The position numbers and the translations under genes are program-made. A DNA stretch of 64,000 bases from Plantago ovata (Eukaryota > Streptophyta > Magnoliopsida > Lamiales > Plantaginaceae): the NCBI GenBank assembly GCA_028274465.1, contig CM051458.1, forward strand, positions 20,041,566-20,105,565, given 5' to 3'. The notes under the pieces are model-generated. The model was not told the origin of the DNA. It searched no databases and was given only the letters and a program-made list of their open reading frames with translations. This document shows positions 10,591-22,102 of this stretch, piece after piece; position 1 is the first letter of the stretch; each line of letters starts with the position of its first letter.

Positions 10591-11289
10591 ATGAAGGATT
10601 CCTATGATCTTAAGAGGATGATACGCAATGGACAATTGGTCAACTATATTCGGAAGGAAGAACCTCTAGCGATCCTCCCTCCGCCGCCACAAGTGGGGAT
10701 CGAGCACCACCCCCAAGGGAATCCTCGTTATGATGATATTCATAATTACAACAATTATGAGAACCGACCCGTGAACGGAAGCATCCACACTCTTACGATT
10801 GTCGAAGGACCCGCGGGAGGCGACCCTCGAAATCAGAGGGAGATCACAACCGATAATCTCAAAATTAGAGATGTGAAGTATGCCCAAGTTGCACAACCAG
10901 GAACCAACGTCATCTCTTTCGATGATAGTGAAATACCTCTGAGACACGCCGGAGGAGGAAACATCTACAACCCATGTGTTCCGCTAGTGGTTTCCCTTGA
11001 TGTTCAATCCTACAAGTTAGGAAGGATCCTCGTCGATACCGGATGTTCGGCTAACTTGATCTTCACGGGAACTTTGAAGAGGATGCAAATGAATCCAAGG
11101 GAAGGTCTTAGAGAAGTGAGGAGCGCCCCGGTAGGCTTTGGAGGACAACCCATCATGCCCCTCGGAATGATCAACTTAACGGTCTCTATGGGAAGTGCTC
11201 CGCGAAGAGTAACTCAACATGTTTCCTTCGTGGTCGTATACATGCCTTTTGACTACTTCACAGTCTTGGGTAGACCCGGCCTCTCTTAG
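10591..11289 (+). CDS. gag C-terminal tail and aspartic protease (Tat element)
   Basis: The frame opens with a gag-tail motif (YDLKRMIRNGQLVNYI), follows with a proline-rich linker, and contains the retropepsin active site LVDTGCSANLIF at about residue 150 and the late protease motif FTVLGRPGLS. Protease would cut the polyprotein in the particle. Most of gag is not represented. Fossil; not expected to make a functional product. Confidence 0.8.
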   Translation: MKDSYDLKRMIRNGQLVNYIRKEEPLAILPPPPQVGIEHHPQGNPRYDDIHNYNNYENRPVNGSIHTLTIVEGPAGGDPRNQREITTDNLKIRDVKYAQVAQPGTNVISFDDSEIPLRHAGGGNIYNPCVPLVVSLDVQSYKLGRILVDTGCSANLIFTGTLKRMQMNPREGLREVRSAPVGFGGQPIMPLGMINLTVSMGSAPRRVTQHVSFVVVYMPFDYFTVLGRPGLS

Positions 11290-11394
11290 TTCCGAGTCGT
11301 AGTGTCTACAGTCCACAACAAGTTGAAGTTCCCCACTCCATTGGGAATTGGACAAGAAGAGAGAGACATAAGAGAGGCATGGTAATGCTACAAC

Positions 11395-11787
11395 ATGTCA
11401 GCCAAATTCTCTTCCAAGGTTGCCATCGGAGAGCCGAACCTGGGCCACTCGCTCGAGGAGCAGCCTCTAGTCCACAATGCTCATTACCGTTTTTATACGG
11501 TTCGGCGAGTGAAGAAAAAGTCAAAAAAGCCAAGTCCGTCACTTAGACGAAGAAAAGCAACTCAAAAGAAAGAGAGAGATACCCTAGTAGGAGCTGTCAA
11601 GGAGCTCGAGGAGTACCAAGTTATACCTCCAGTACCACCCTCTTCCAAGAAGAAGAAATTCTTCGAGGAAAACAAGATTGAAGCAAGAGAGACCCTTGAA
11701 GAAATTCAAATTGTCGAAGGAAGTACCAACAAGGTTACCAAAATTGGTACTGAGATGACTACAGAAGTAAGAATGAAACTCATTTAG
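11395..11787 (+). CDS. protease-RT linker region (Tat element)
   Basis: A lysine- and glutamate-rich stretch lies between protease and reverse transcriptase, where Tat polyproteins carry a poorly conserved spacer. No catalytic motif is visible. It is assigned by position only. Confidence 0.5.
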   Translation: MSAKFSSKVAIGEPNLGHSLEEQPLVHNAHYRFYTVRRVKKKSKKPSPSLRRRKATQKKERDTLVGAVKELEEYQVIPPVPPSSKKKKFFEENKIEARETLEEIQIVEGSTNKVTKIGTEMTTEVRMKLI

Positions 11788-11790
11788 TGT

Positions 11791-12369
11791 TTGAAAGATA
11801 ACAACGACATCTTCACGTGGAGTACCGAGGACCTCAAGGGGATTGACCCAAGAGTCGTGGTTCACCGTCTGAACGTCGACCCGTCAATCACCCATATTCG
11901 AGAAAAGCGAAGAGACTTCAGTGCGGAAGACAATGCCATCATTAAAGCGGAAGTGCAAAGATTGCTTAAGGCTGGTCACATCAAAGAAGTGAGATACTCC
12001 GACTGGGTTTGCAATGTAGTCCTCGTGGAGAAGGGACCCGGCAAGTGGAGAATGTGCAACAACTTCACAAGACTCAACAAGTTTTTCCCAAAGGATCCCT
12101 ACCTGCTTCCCCGGATCTACCAGCTGGTCGATTCCACAGCAGGATGTGCCCTCTTGAGTTTCATGGACGCATACCAAGGATTTTACCAAGTCAAAATGGC
12201 CAAGGACTATGTACCGAAGACCGCCTTCTTCGAAAATGGAAACTCTTAAGTATTGCTTCAACGTGATGCCTTTCGGTCTCAAAAACGCCGGAGCGACCTA
12301 CCAAAGGTTGGTTAACAAAATGTTCAAAGAAGAACTCGGTAAAACAATGGAAGTATATGTTGATGATAT
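11791..12369 (+). CDS. reverse transcriptase, upstream part (Tat element)
   Basis: Ty3/gypsy RT blocks follow in order: an N-terminal region with EVQRLLKAGHIKEV, the WRMCNNFTRLNK block, SFMDAYQGFYQV with the first catalytic aspartate, MPFGLKNAGATYQR, and YVDDI with the paired catalytic aspartates at the end. The domain is split at 12369 by insertion of the Athila-derived element; the bases GATAT (12365-12369) are duplicated at 18457-18461. Fossil. Confidence 0.85.
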
Positions 12370-13851
12370 TGATGAACTTATTTTTGACGCGTTCATCTTG
12401 TCTTTTTTACCTTCTTTTGCTACCTTTTAGCCTTGTTTTTTGGTTAGTTTTGTAGAATAGTGTCACGTTTTGTGTTTTTTGCATTTTCAGGCACTTAGGT
12501 ACGAAACGGTGTTTTTGGAGCTAAAAACGAAGCATTTTGGATGAAAAATGACCCCGTTGAAGTTCCTTGATCTCCGTGGACATTTTCCTGAGTGTCCTTA
12601 GTTCGAGTTAAGCCAATAATCACATTTTTGAGAACTTAGCCTTACCTTGGAAGCAAATTCAAAAGTTCGGGTGGAAGTTTTGGAGTCGTTCAAGTGTTTA
12701 TGATTGACACAGCCTAGAAATTTGGGCCATAACCTTTTCATACAGCATTGTATTGACCTCAAACCAACTTCCACGCGTAGCTAACTCAAATAGATATCCA
12801 ACGGTATATTACACGCTCCGATCCGACATCGTATGAGCCCTCTAGAGCGAGTTAAAGTCAGGCGGAAATTCTGGGCAGATTCGCTGGAATTCCAGGCGAA
12901 GCGCTTGGCCCCTGTCAAGCCCTTCGCTTGCCAAGCTAAGCGCTTGACAGAAGCCAAGCCCTTCGCTTGGACTCAGATCCAGATCGCGATTTTGGCATTA
13001 AAACTCGATTTTCAGTTATTTTTTCTCATTCCTTTCACTTTGTAATTGCTGGGGAGAGCTCTTTGAAGCTCCATAGCTCAGACCCATTATCTAGAGGCTT
13101 GATTATCATCAAGAAAGACGTGATTACATCCAATTTCATCTTCATTGTATCTTGATCCGTGAGATTTGGGCATTCCACCGTCTCGTGACAATCGGTGGTA
13201 ACTTGTATCAATTCTCCTTATTTTGATTCTGATTATGAATGTTTGTTATTGTTATTCATATATGATGTTGTTTGTTTCAAGATCCGTTATGAGTAGCTAA
13301 TTCACGATTGTTGGTGGTAGAATGTGGACATGATAGCTAGGGTTATGATTATGCTTGTTGTGCTTTGAACCATTGCGTAAGATCTAAAGTAGCCAATTAC
13401 AAATCTTCGAATACAAGGTAGTGACAGCCCTTATGGTCGCTTAATACTTCTAGATCATCCATACAATTGGGAGTAGCCAATTCCGTATTTTCGAATGCAA
13501 AGCATGTGACAACTTTGTGGTCAATTAATACTTCTCTATTGTATGTTTAAATGTTCATAGCATGATAGCAAGTTGTAACCCATGGTTTGTCATGTCCACT
13601 AAGCTACCACCAACATCTTTCTCTATTTGATTTTATCTTCCTCTTGATAGTTTCTGATTTGCATGAGTGCTTGGTTTAATCACACAAACTTGCTTGTTGG
13701 TTGATTACAATTGTTAGGCACTAAACAAAGCTACGTTAGGTCCCAAGAGAACGACACTCGGGAACATCTTACCGCTGCACTAAATCTTTTGTGTACTGAT
13801 AAGTGTTCTTTGGCCACAAACAAATTTAATTGGTGAAAAACGACATCATCA
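12370..13851 (+). repeat. 5' LTR of the Athila-derived element
   Basis: 1482 bp, near-identical to 16978-18456. It contains a GC-rich patch at about 12896-12981 with CAAGCGCTTG-like and CCCTTCGCTTGG-like half-palindromes. This is the same sequence type as the five palindromes in the interior. Confidence 0.92.
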
Positions 13852-13852
13852 A

Positions 13853-13873
13853 TTTAGCGCCGTTGGCGGGGAC
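13853..13873 (+). other. primer-binding-like site
   Basis: TTAGCGCCGTTGGCGGGGAC lies one base after the 5' LTR and matches the Athila-type site (TGGCGCCGTTGCCGGGGA, complementary to a tRNA 3' end, tRNA-Asp in Athila) with a few differences. Confidence 0.7.
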
Positions 13874-14124
13874 TTAACTCCTTTGGTTGGTGTTTTTGTT
13901 TTGGTTTTTCAGCCAACATCACTTTCTCACCTCATTTCTTTCCCCCTATCTTTTTCAGAAAATTTATCTAATCTGCTCTTGGTTACCTTGCGTGCTTGCG
14001 CTCTTTGTATATATTATTAGATTGGAGGAATTTTTCCTTGCAAGTTTTTTTTTTTAAATTCTTTTGTGGATTCTGCTCCTTGGTTTCTTGTTTCCTCATG
14101 TGCAGAAACTAGTTCCTTGTAAGG

Positions 14125-15051
14125 ATGAGTATGCGAGGTTCTTTGACAAGGTATGTGAAACCTCGAGGGCCTTGCATAACATTGGATGAAGATTGCAAGG
14201 ATTATGACTTTGATCCTTCGTACTACTCCATTGTTTCCACGTTTTCGAGTGGTGATGATCAAAGAGGGTTCTTAGACACGTTCGAGGAAGGTGTGTTGAG
14301 GATACCTCGTGAGAATGTGGAGGGGGTTATTTTATAACATGAGCAGCTTTGTATAAGGGGATTTATGGGAGCCTTGAGAGGGAGCGCTCGTGAGTGGCTC
14401 AGAATCCCGCCGGAAAGATCATTGCACACTTGGGATGAAATAACCAACAAGTTTCTGGAACATTGGGATTGGGATTCACCTCCCGGTTCAAAGACATGGA
14501 CGTCTCGCTTTGCTAGTCCGCCACCAGAAATCGACATAGCCAATGTAGAGGAATGTTGTGAAGAATCTATTGACGAAGCCTCTTCAGTGCTTAGCTTGGA
14601 TTCCACGTCCTTAACTGAGGATGTCAAGACTGTTGGTAAAGAAGAAGTCGTGGAGGAGGTGATGACTGAATCCATTGCTTCACCTGAGTCAGACAGTGTT
14701 GTCTTGAGTTGTGTTGAGATCGAGGAGCTACTCTCTGAAGATTTTGGTGTCTCTGAATCGACATGTTTGGATTCTATTGCTACAAACACTCTTGATCTTG
14801 ACTTCTATGTTCTGGTCCATGCACCCACCTATGAGCTTCAAGGGAGTTTTGATCCACTTTTTTCTTTTTATTTTCCCTCTGATTCCTTTAGTTATTTCTT
14901 AGATTTTGATTTTGTTAATTTAGTTGATTTTTATTTTCAGGGAATCATGGAATTGCTTGAGGACTTGAGGAGAGGAGCCAAAGATGGTTCCCAAGATGCA
15001 AGGAGTAATGGAACGAATGCACGAGATTCGTTCCCATTTGATAATGGATAA
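14125..15051 (+). CDS. gag-like region (Athila-derived element)
   Basis: A recognisable retroviral gag core fragment, MGALRGSAREWLRIPPERSL then TWDEITNKFLEHW, follows an N-terminal part with FEEGVLRIPRENVEG. After that comes a long acidic, serine-rich tail without similarity that I recognise. No zinc knuckle is seen. Broken; a fossil gag only. Confidence 0.65.
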
Positions 15052-15210
15052 CCTTTGTGGTATTTCTTTGCATGTAGTTTAGTTTTTCCTTTTTATTGCT
15101 TTTGTAGTTGTGGCCTGTGTGTCTTTTGTCGTGATTCGTTTAGTCTAGTGTTTGTCTTGGTGCCTTAGGTGATTAAGATAGGAAAAAACATCGAAAATCT
15201 GGAAACAGTG

Positions 15211-15360
15211 CCAAGCGAAGCGCTTGGAAGGGCCAAGCGGTCCGCTTGAAATTCCAGAAAATCAAAAAGTTTACTGGAATTTCAAGCGGAGCGCCTGGAG
15301 CCTCCCAAGCGCTCCGCTTGACAAGCGAACCGCTTGGCTCCCGCCAAGCGGTCCGCCTGG
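15211..15360. repeat. cluster of five CCAAGCG-N3-CGCTTGG palindromes
   Basis: Five units within 150 bp: CCAAGCGAAGCGCTTGG (15211-15227), CCAAGCGGTCCGCTTG (15233-15248), CAAGCGGAGCGCCTGG, CCAAGCGCTCCGCTTG, ACAAGCGAACCGCTTGG and a sixth partly diverged copy ending at 15360. Arms of seven bases surround a free three-base spacer. They lie in non-coding interior DNA after the gag-like region. Confidence 0.85.
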
Positions 15361-16977
15361 ACCCTGTACCCAGATTTTCCTCGTTTTTTCCATTCTTCTC
15401 ACCTTTGCGCACCCGTTTTCACATGTTTCTTGAGTCCTTTCAGGTACTACTCATATAGGAGATTGGACACGAACCTTTATCTCAGGGGAGTGTACTTTCA
15501 ATCCAATTTTTCCTTTTCATTCAACTTTTCTTTGCTCGAGGACGAGCAAAAGTTTAGGTTTGGGGAGGGGGTATTGGATTTTCAGTACTATGTGCTCTTT
15601 TGGTTTCGTACATGCCTGTTGTCAGCTCATGTTCTTGTGATTTGTCGTGTTTTTCAGTTTTTGCATGCATATCATCCCTAGATTAGTTGTTGCACGTTGT
15701 TGTGTGTGGAGTTTATTGCCAAGTCTTTTGAACTTTTTTATTGAGTAGACTAAGTGTTTATGACCATTGATCATATGTTGCATCACTTTGCAAGTAGTTT
15801 GAGGCTTGTCTCGCTTGGTTTGTCACATTCGCATGTGCACTAGTTAAGCTTAGTAGTCTCGACATCACCTTGAGTGGTGTTTCTTCTACTGCGGTTCACG
15901 ATGACCTTATAAAATGATGCATGTTAGAGTCTATGGTTGTAACACGTGTAATTATGTACGTAAGAGGCGACAAGTTCTTCACCTCGATTAGAGATTGCCA
16001 AATGCCTAGGAAGGAGGTAGTGTGAGGTGTGCGATTCCTTGTATTAAACCTATTCTATCGAATAGGTTTGGGGAGGGGGTTGCTTCGTTATACTTGTCTT
16101 TCGTCTTTGAGTCGTTGTAAAGTTTTCTTTTTCTTTTTGTTTTGTGTCCCAACCTATTCTTTGTAAAAGAGTCTTTCCTTTTTCTTTTTCGTCTTTGTGC
16201 TCAAATCTATTCTTTCGAATAGGTTTGGGGAGGTGTTTTTGACATTTAGTACTGCTGCTTGCCCCTATATATATAAAAAAAAAAAAAAAAAAAAGAGAGA
16301 AAGAGGAAAAGAAAAGAAAAAGAAATTAAAAAAAAAGGGGAAATAAAGAATAAGACCCAAAAAGCAAAAGAAGGGTCGTTGCAAGCCAAAAAGCAGTCTA
16401 GTAAAGTGTCAAGTGTCATGTAAATATTTGTTATGGTGAAGTTATCGAGTTGTAAATTCTATCTTTCGTTTCGTGTCGCCTTTGTCCAAGGCCTGTTCTT
16501 GACCACCCTCGTCTTGCTATTCAAGAAGTGGTTGAATGAGGCTCATTCTTGAGAGTCTGGGTAGAATAGGGGAGTGTTATCTTTCTAAGGGAACCCTCCT
16601 TCGTTTGATGAGAGCCAGTATTGGTTCGCCCTCTCTTGAGGAAAAGTCTCGCTTGGTGAACAGTAGTAAGCCCTCGGTTTCATAGGCACGGGGAAATTGT
16701 AGTATGATAACATGCATCATTGTGTCGTCACTGACCAGGTCCAAGTAGAAGATGTTACGAGAGACTCCTTTGTTTAACAAAGTGCACATATGAATGTGTA
16801 TATTCGCAATCGAGGCATTCTTCAACCTACTTGCATGTCATGCACATATGGTCTTGTTCATAAGAATTTGGTAGATTCAATAGATTAGTTCATCTTACTT
16901 GGCATTAGACTCCCTTTTTGTGTTGCATTTAGATTAGTTGTTGCTTGAGGACAAGCAAGGGTTTGGTTTGGGGAGTT
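15361..16977 (+). other. AT-rich interior with four hairpin plus G-tract modules
   Basis: No gene is visible. Four perfect or near-perfect hairpins, each followed by GGTTTGGGGA or AGGTTTGGGGA: 15531-15550 (TTTGCTCG-AGGA-CGAGCAAA), 16046-16069 (AAACCTATTC-TATC-GAATAGGTTT), 16203-16226 (AAATCTATTC-TTTC-GAATAGGTTT) and 16941-16958 (TTGCTTG-AGGA-CAAGCAA). The last one precedes the functional-position polypurine tract at about 16961-16977. A poly-A and AG-rich run lies at about 16275-16345. Confidence 0.75.
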
Positions 16978-18456
16978 TGATGAACGTATTTTTGACGCGT
17001 TCATCTTGTCTTTTTTACCTTCTTTTGCTACCTTTTAGCCTTGTTTTTTGGTTAGTTTTGTAGAATAGTGTCATGTTTGTGTTTTTTGTATTTTCAAGCA
17101 CTTAGGTACGAAACGGTGTTTTTGGAGCTAAAAACGAAGCATTTTGGATGAAAATGACCCCGTTGAAGTTCCTTGATCTCCGACATTTTCGTGAGTGTCC
17201 TTAGTTCGATTTAAGCCAATAATCACATTTTTGAGAACTTAGCCTTACCTTGGAAGAAAATTCAAAAGTTCGGGTGGAAGTTTTGGAGTCGTTCAAGTGT
17301 TTATGATTGACACAGCCTATCCATTTGGGCCATAACCTTTTCATACAGCATTGTATTGACCTCAAACCAACTTCCACGCGTAGCTAACTCAAAGAGATAT
17401 CCAACGGTATATTACACGCTCCGATCCGACATCGTATGAGCCCTGTAGTGCGAGTTAAAGTCAGGCAGGAAATTCTGGGCAGATTCACTGGAATTCCAGG
17501 CGAAGCCCTTGGCCCCTGTCAAGCCCTTCGCTTGCCAAGCCAAGCGCTTGACAGAAGCCAAGCCCTTCGCTTGGACTCAGATTCAGATCGCAATTTTGAC
17601 ATTAAAACTCGATTTTCAGTTATTTTTTCTCATTCCTTTCACTTTGTAATTGCTGGGGAGAGCTCTTTCAAGCTCCATAGCTCAGGCCCATTATCTAGAG
17701 GCTTGATTATCATCAAGAAAGACATGATTACATCCAATTTCATCTTCATTGTATCTTGAACCGTGAGATTTGGGCATTCCACCGTCTCGTGACAATCGGT
17801 GGTAACTTGTATCAATTCTCCTTATTTTGATTCTGATTATGAATGTTTGTTATTGTTATTCATATATGATGTTGTTTGTTTCAAGATCCGTTATGAATAG
17901 CTAATTCACGATTGTTGGTGGTATAATGTGGACATGATAGCTAGGGTTATGATTATGCTTGTTGTGCTTTTAACCATTGCGTAAGATCTAAAGTAGCCAA
18001 TTACAAATCTTCGAATACAAGGTAGTGACAGCCCTTATGGTCGCTTAATACTTCTAGATCATCCATACAATTGGGAGTAGCCAATTCCGTATTTTCGAAT
18101 GCAAAGCATGTGACAACTTTGTGGTCAATTAATACTTCTCTATTGTATGTTTAAATGTTCATAGCATGATAGCAAGTTGTAACCCATGGTTTGTCATGTC
18201 CACTAAGCTACCACCAACATCTTTCTCTATTTGATTTTATCTTCCTCTTGATAGTTTCTGATTTGCATGAGTGCTTGGTTTAATCACACAAACTTGCTTG
18301 TTGGTTGATTACAATTGTTACGCACTAAACAAAGCTACGTTAGGTCCCAAGAGAGCGACACTCGGGAACATCTTACCGCTGCACTAAATCTTTTGTGTAG
18401 TGAATAAGTGTTCTTTGGCCACAAACAAATTTAATTGCTGAAAAACGACATCATCA
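16978..18456 (+). repeat. 3' LTR of the Athila-derived element
   Basis: 1479 bp, from TGATGAACG to CATCATCA, followed by the target duplication GATAT at 18457-18461. It carries the same GC-rich half-palindrome patch at about 17501-17578 as the 5' LTR. Confidence 0.92.
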
Positions 18457-18459
18457 GAT

Positions 18460-19281
18460 ATGCTAGTCAAGAGTAAGACCGAGGAGCAACATGTAGGATA
18501 CCTGGCAAAGTGCTTCTCGATTTTGAGGAAGTATGGCATGACGCTCTATCCGGCGAAATGTACCTTCGGAGTTAAAGGTGGGAAGTTCCTCGGTTACATG
18601 GTAACGGAAAGAAGAATAGAAGCAAACCCCGAGAAAATCAAAGCCATCCTCGATCTGCCTCAACCTCAAACCATCAATGAGGTACAACAGTTGGTAGGCA
18701 AGTCGATCGCGTTGAGTAGATTCATCTCAAAATCCGCTAAGAAGAATCTCCCGTTCTTCAAAGTTTTGAGAAAGAGCAACCACTTTGAGTGGACAAAAGA
18801 ATGCGAGGAAGCCTTCGAGAAGCTCAAAGACTATCTACTCTCCCCTCCGATTTTGTCAAAGCCTATGGAAGGAGAAGTACTTTACTTATACTTGGCAGCA
18901 ACGGGGGAAGCCATTAGCTCGGTCTTGGTGCGAATTCAAGGAAACGACCACTTGCCCATCTACTACTTAAGCAAGGTAGTTGCTGGAGCCGAAACGCGCT
19001 ACATGGATATCGAGAGGCTATCCTTCGCTCTCGTCTATATGGAGAGGAGACTAAAGTCTTACTTTGGAGCTCACAAGGTTGTGGTCTTGACGAAGCAACC
19101 TCTCAAGCAAGTCCTCGGAAAGCCTGGAAACTCGGGAAGGCTAGCAAGATGGGCAATCCAGTTGAGCGAGTACGACATCGACTATCAAGCACCTCTCGCC
19201 AAGAAATCCCAAGTCATTGCCAACTTCCTCGTAGAGTATCCCTCCAAGGAAGGGTCAGAAGAAAACCCTCCAGAAATCTAA
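18460..19281 (+). CDS. reverse transcriptase end and first RNase H (Tat element)
   Basis: Downstream of the inserted element the RT thumb region (FLGYMVTERRIEANPEKI) continues into the RNase H-type connection (LPFFKVLRKSNHFEWTKECE, YLAATGEAISSVLVR, IYYLSKVVAGAETRY). This is the standard gypsy RT-RNase H order. It would have degraded the RNA strand of the RNA-DNA hybrid. Fossil. Confidence 0.85.
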   Translation: MLVKSKTEEQHVGYLAKCFSILRKYGMTLYPAKCTFGVKGGKFLGYMVTERRIEANPEKIKAILDLPQPQTINEVQQLVGKSIALSRFISKSAKKNLPFFKVLRKSNHFEWTKECEEAFEKLKDYLLSPPILSKPMEGEVLYLYLAATGEAISSVLVRIQGNDHLPIYYLSKVVAGAETRYMDIERLSFALVYMERRLKSYFGAHKVVVLTKQPLKQVLGKPGNSGRLARWAIQLSEYDIDYQAPLAKKSQVIANFLVEYPSKEGSEENPPEI

Positions 19282-19326
19282 AGTGTCATGATGATGGTCG
19301 AGGAGCGACCATGACAGAATGAGGCA

Positions 19327-19713
19327 ATGCAAGCTCTGGAGGATGCTCTAAAAGAACTCAAAGAGATGTCCCAGACAAAAAGAAAAAGGCATGAAGTGTT
19401 CCTAACAGAAAAAATCGAGGAGCCTAAGGGTACGGAGAACGTGTCTCCAAAACCCAAGGAGCTTACCGATCACGGGGATATCTGGATTCTTCACGTTGAT
19501 GGATCTTCCTCGGTAAAAAATGGCGGGATAGGAATATACTTCAAAAGTCCGGGAGGAGCAGAGCTCGAGCACGCTGTTACTCTTAGTTTTCCGGTCTCCA
19601 ACAATGAAGCTGAGTACGAAGCTATCCTCATCGCTCTACGTATGGAAAAAGCACTTGAAGTGAAGAAGCTACACCTCTTCACTGACTCTCAATTGGCCGA
19701 GAATCAAATCTAG
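19327..19713 (+). CDS. second, archaeal-type RNase H (Tat element)
   Basis: WILHVDGSSSVKNGGIGIY, SNNEAEYEAILIALRMEKAL and LHLFTDSQL supply the D-E-D pattern of a second RNase H domain. A second RNase H after the ordinary one is a hallmark of the Tat/Ogre group and is the main reason for the lineage call. Fossil. Confidence 0.8.
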   Translation: MQALEDALKELKEMSQTKRKRHEVFLTEKIEEPKGTENVSPKPKELTDHGDIWILHVDGSSSVKNGGIGIYFKSPGGAELEHAVTLSFPVSNNEAEYEAILIALRMEKALEVKKLHLFTDSQLAENQI

Positions 19714-19869
19714 GGGAAGTTCAAAACCAAGAAAGACTCACTGGCCGAATACATGAGCGCCATCACGGAGGAAATCCAAAAGTTCGAAAGTTGTGAGATT
19801 GAGAAGTTCTGAGGGGATCTCAATCAAAGAGCAGATGCTCTATCAAAATACGCTTCGACTTCCGGAGGA

Positions 19870-21187
19870 GTGGATACCCGGAATGTGATACTTATGAGAA
19901 TCAATGCATCATCGATATGGTCATCAAAGCCAAACGTCTTGGCCATTGACACTCAACTAAGTTGGATGCAGGGGATCGCTACCTATCTCATGCACGGTAG
20001 CCTTCCCCGTGATAAAGCTGAAGCACGAAGAGTCCAAGGAAAAGCGGGTCGCTACATCATGCAAGGAGATCACTTTTACAAGAGATCCTTCGAGGGAGTC
20101 TACTTGAGATGCGTCGTGGAACAAGAAGTGCAAAAAGTTTTGGGAGAAATGCACCAAGGAAGTTGCGGGGACCATGCTGGAGGAAGAACCCTCGCGCAAA
20201 AAGTCATCCGCCAAGGATACTACTATCCAACTGTTCGTGAAGACGCTGCCCGATTTGTGAGGAAGTGCGAGGAGTGTCAATTGCACGCCAATCTAATCAA
20301 TGTCCCGACGAAGCCCCTCATGCCCATTTTCATCACTTGCCCTTTTGACATGTGGGGCATCGACATAGTCGGTCCTTTCCCAAGAGGCACGGGTCAAAAG
20401 AAATTCATCATTGTCACGGTTGAATACTTTAGCAAGTGGGCGGAGGTTGAGGCAGTGTCCACTATCACCGAACAAAGAGTGATGAACTTCGTATGGAGAA
20501 ACATCGTGTGTTGATTCGGCTTACCTAGAGTCCTCATATCATATAATGGTTCTCAATTTTGCGGCCATAGGTTCAACGAATGGTGCAAGGAAATGAAGAT
20601 TGAGAGGAGATACACCTCAGTAGGACATCCTCAATCCAATGGGCAGACTGAAGCAGTCAACAAAATCCTTGTCAACAACTTGCAAAAGCGACTTGCTAAC
20701 AACAAGGATTGGGTCGACGAGCTTGACGGAGTGGTATGGGCATACCGCACAACTTTTGAAGACAGCTATAAGAGAGACTCCCTTCTCTCTAGTTTATGGT
20801 TCCGAAGCGGTCATACCAGCAGAAGTGGCTGTAGAAACCCTCAAGATCCACGAGTATCAACCCGAGGACAATCATACCGAGAGGCTGTTCGACCTACGAG
20901 ACACTAGATGAAGCGAGAACTACTGTGTTGGCCAACATCCTGAGGTACCAAGCGTTGATCGCGAGGACCTACAACAAAGGTGTGAAGGAGAGAGACTTCC
21001 AAGTAGGAGACTTAGTACTCCGAAGAGCAGACATCCTGGGCAAAGTTGGGAAGATGCAACCCAACTGGTAAGTCCCCTACAAGATAATTGAAGCAAGGTC
21101 CAATGGAAGCTACCGTCTCCAAGACATGGAGGGAAGAGTGTTGAAGAACCCGTGGAATACCTCCAACCTCCAGAGGTTCTACGCCTA
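19870..21187 (+). CDS. integrase region (Tat element)
   Basis: An HHCC zinc-binding N-terminus (H..GDHAGG..CEECQ at about 20150-20280), the core with WGIDIVGPFPRGTGQKK (first D), a second conserved stretch, and NGQTEAVNKIL with the catalytic glutamate at about 20640, then a C-terminal region with RRADILGKVGKMQPNW-like sequence near 21020-21070. Integrase would insert the cDNA into the chromosome. The region is broken in several places and is a fossil. Confidence 0.8.
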
Positions 21188-22102
21188 AGTTGTTTGAGAA
21201 ACAAGCTTTTTGAAGAGGTCCTGTGAAAGGCCCCCAACTCTCAGATCGAGAGGGATTCCTCACAAGCTTATGTGAGAGGTACCCTCCTTTTTTATGGTTT
21301 AAGTTGCTAGGCAGTATGGAAAAGTTTCGGAGAAAGTTGTAAGAAAGTTGGCCATGAAGCCCCCCATTGTAATTGAATTTCCGAAAAATCAATGCAATGC
21401 TTATATTTCAACAAAAAAGTGTTCAAGTAAAGAGCTGCTATACTAACGGAAATAAATAGCTCCTCGATCAAGAGAAGTTGCTCGATCCAAAAGAGCTCTC
21501 CGATTTGCCCATCGAACCAAAACTCCCCGATTTACTATCTTTTAAGAAATCTCATCGAGATACTCTTCAAAAAGATTGGAACGAGGAAGGATAAGAAAGC
21601 GAGCAGGAGGAACCCAACACTTCAAATTTTTTCGGAAATTCACTCAAGAAATTAGTTGAAGATTCGAAGGATATCGCTCCATATCGAGAAGGAGAAAAAA
21701 TCTCGATAAGCAAAACGACTACTTTGACGGCTCGAGGAGCACAACTCAAAGTAGTATTGTTAACACAAGTTTACATCATAAGGAGGCGCAGGAAGCTTAC
21801 CTCTTCGATTCTAACTTATACGGATTTAACTACTCTGTAAAGTTATACGTCAAAACGAAAAAAGAGTTAGTAAAAAACACAAGTAAAAGAAGTACAGAAC
21901 GAAGAGCAACAAACATGGCATTAAGGAAAAATTGAGGAGATGTATAAAGTGATAAATCATGTTACAAATATAGGTGGTGCTCGAACATATGCCACAAAGG
22001 GCCGAATGAAAAGCATAAAGACAAACGAAACATTGTTCAAGATTTTCTTTAAGGAAAGGAAATACAACAACATTTTTACCAAGCATACTTGGCCTTCAAA
22101 AG
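21188..22102 (+). other. 3' non-coding region of the Tat element
   Basis: No gene is supported. Repeated CTCGATCAAG/CTCGATCC/CTCCGATTT words at about 21460-21540 suggest a weak internal repeat. The region ends at the - strand Athila-type insertion. Confidence 0.5.

Larger units (their letters stand above)
12370..18456 (+). mobile_element. Athila-derived LTR retrotransposon without pol (LARD-like)
   Basis: A 6087-bp element with LTRs at 12370-13851 and 16978-18456, both TGATGAAC...CATCATCA, and a perfect 5-bp target duplication GATAT. A primer-binding-like site follows the 5' LTR and a polypurine tract GGTTTGGGGAGTT precedes the 3' LTR. The interior has only a partial gag-like frame and long AT-rich DNA; no protease, RT or integrase is seen, so it would have depended on another element. 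By eye the LTRs differ by roughly 2 percent, indicating a fairly recent insertion. Its 3' interior (about 16490-16970) matches that of the - strand Athila-type element at 23400-23884. Confidence 0.9.
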
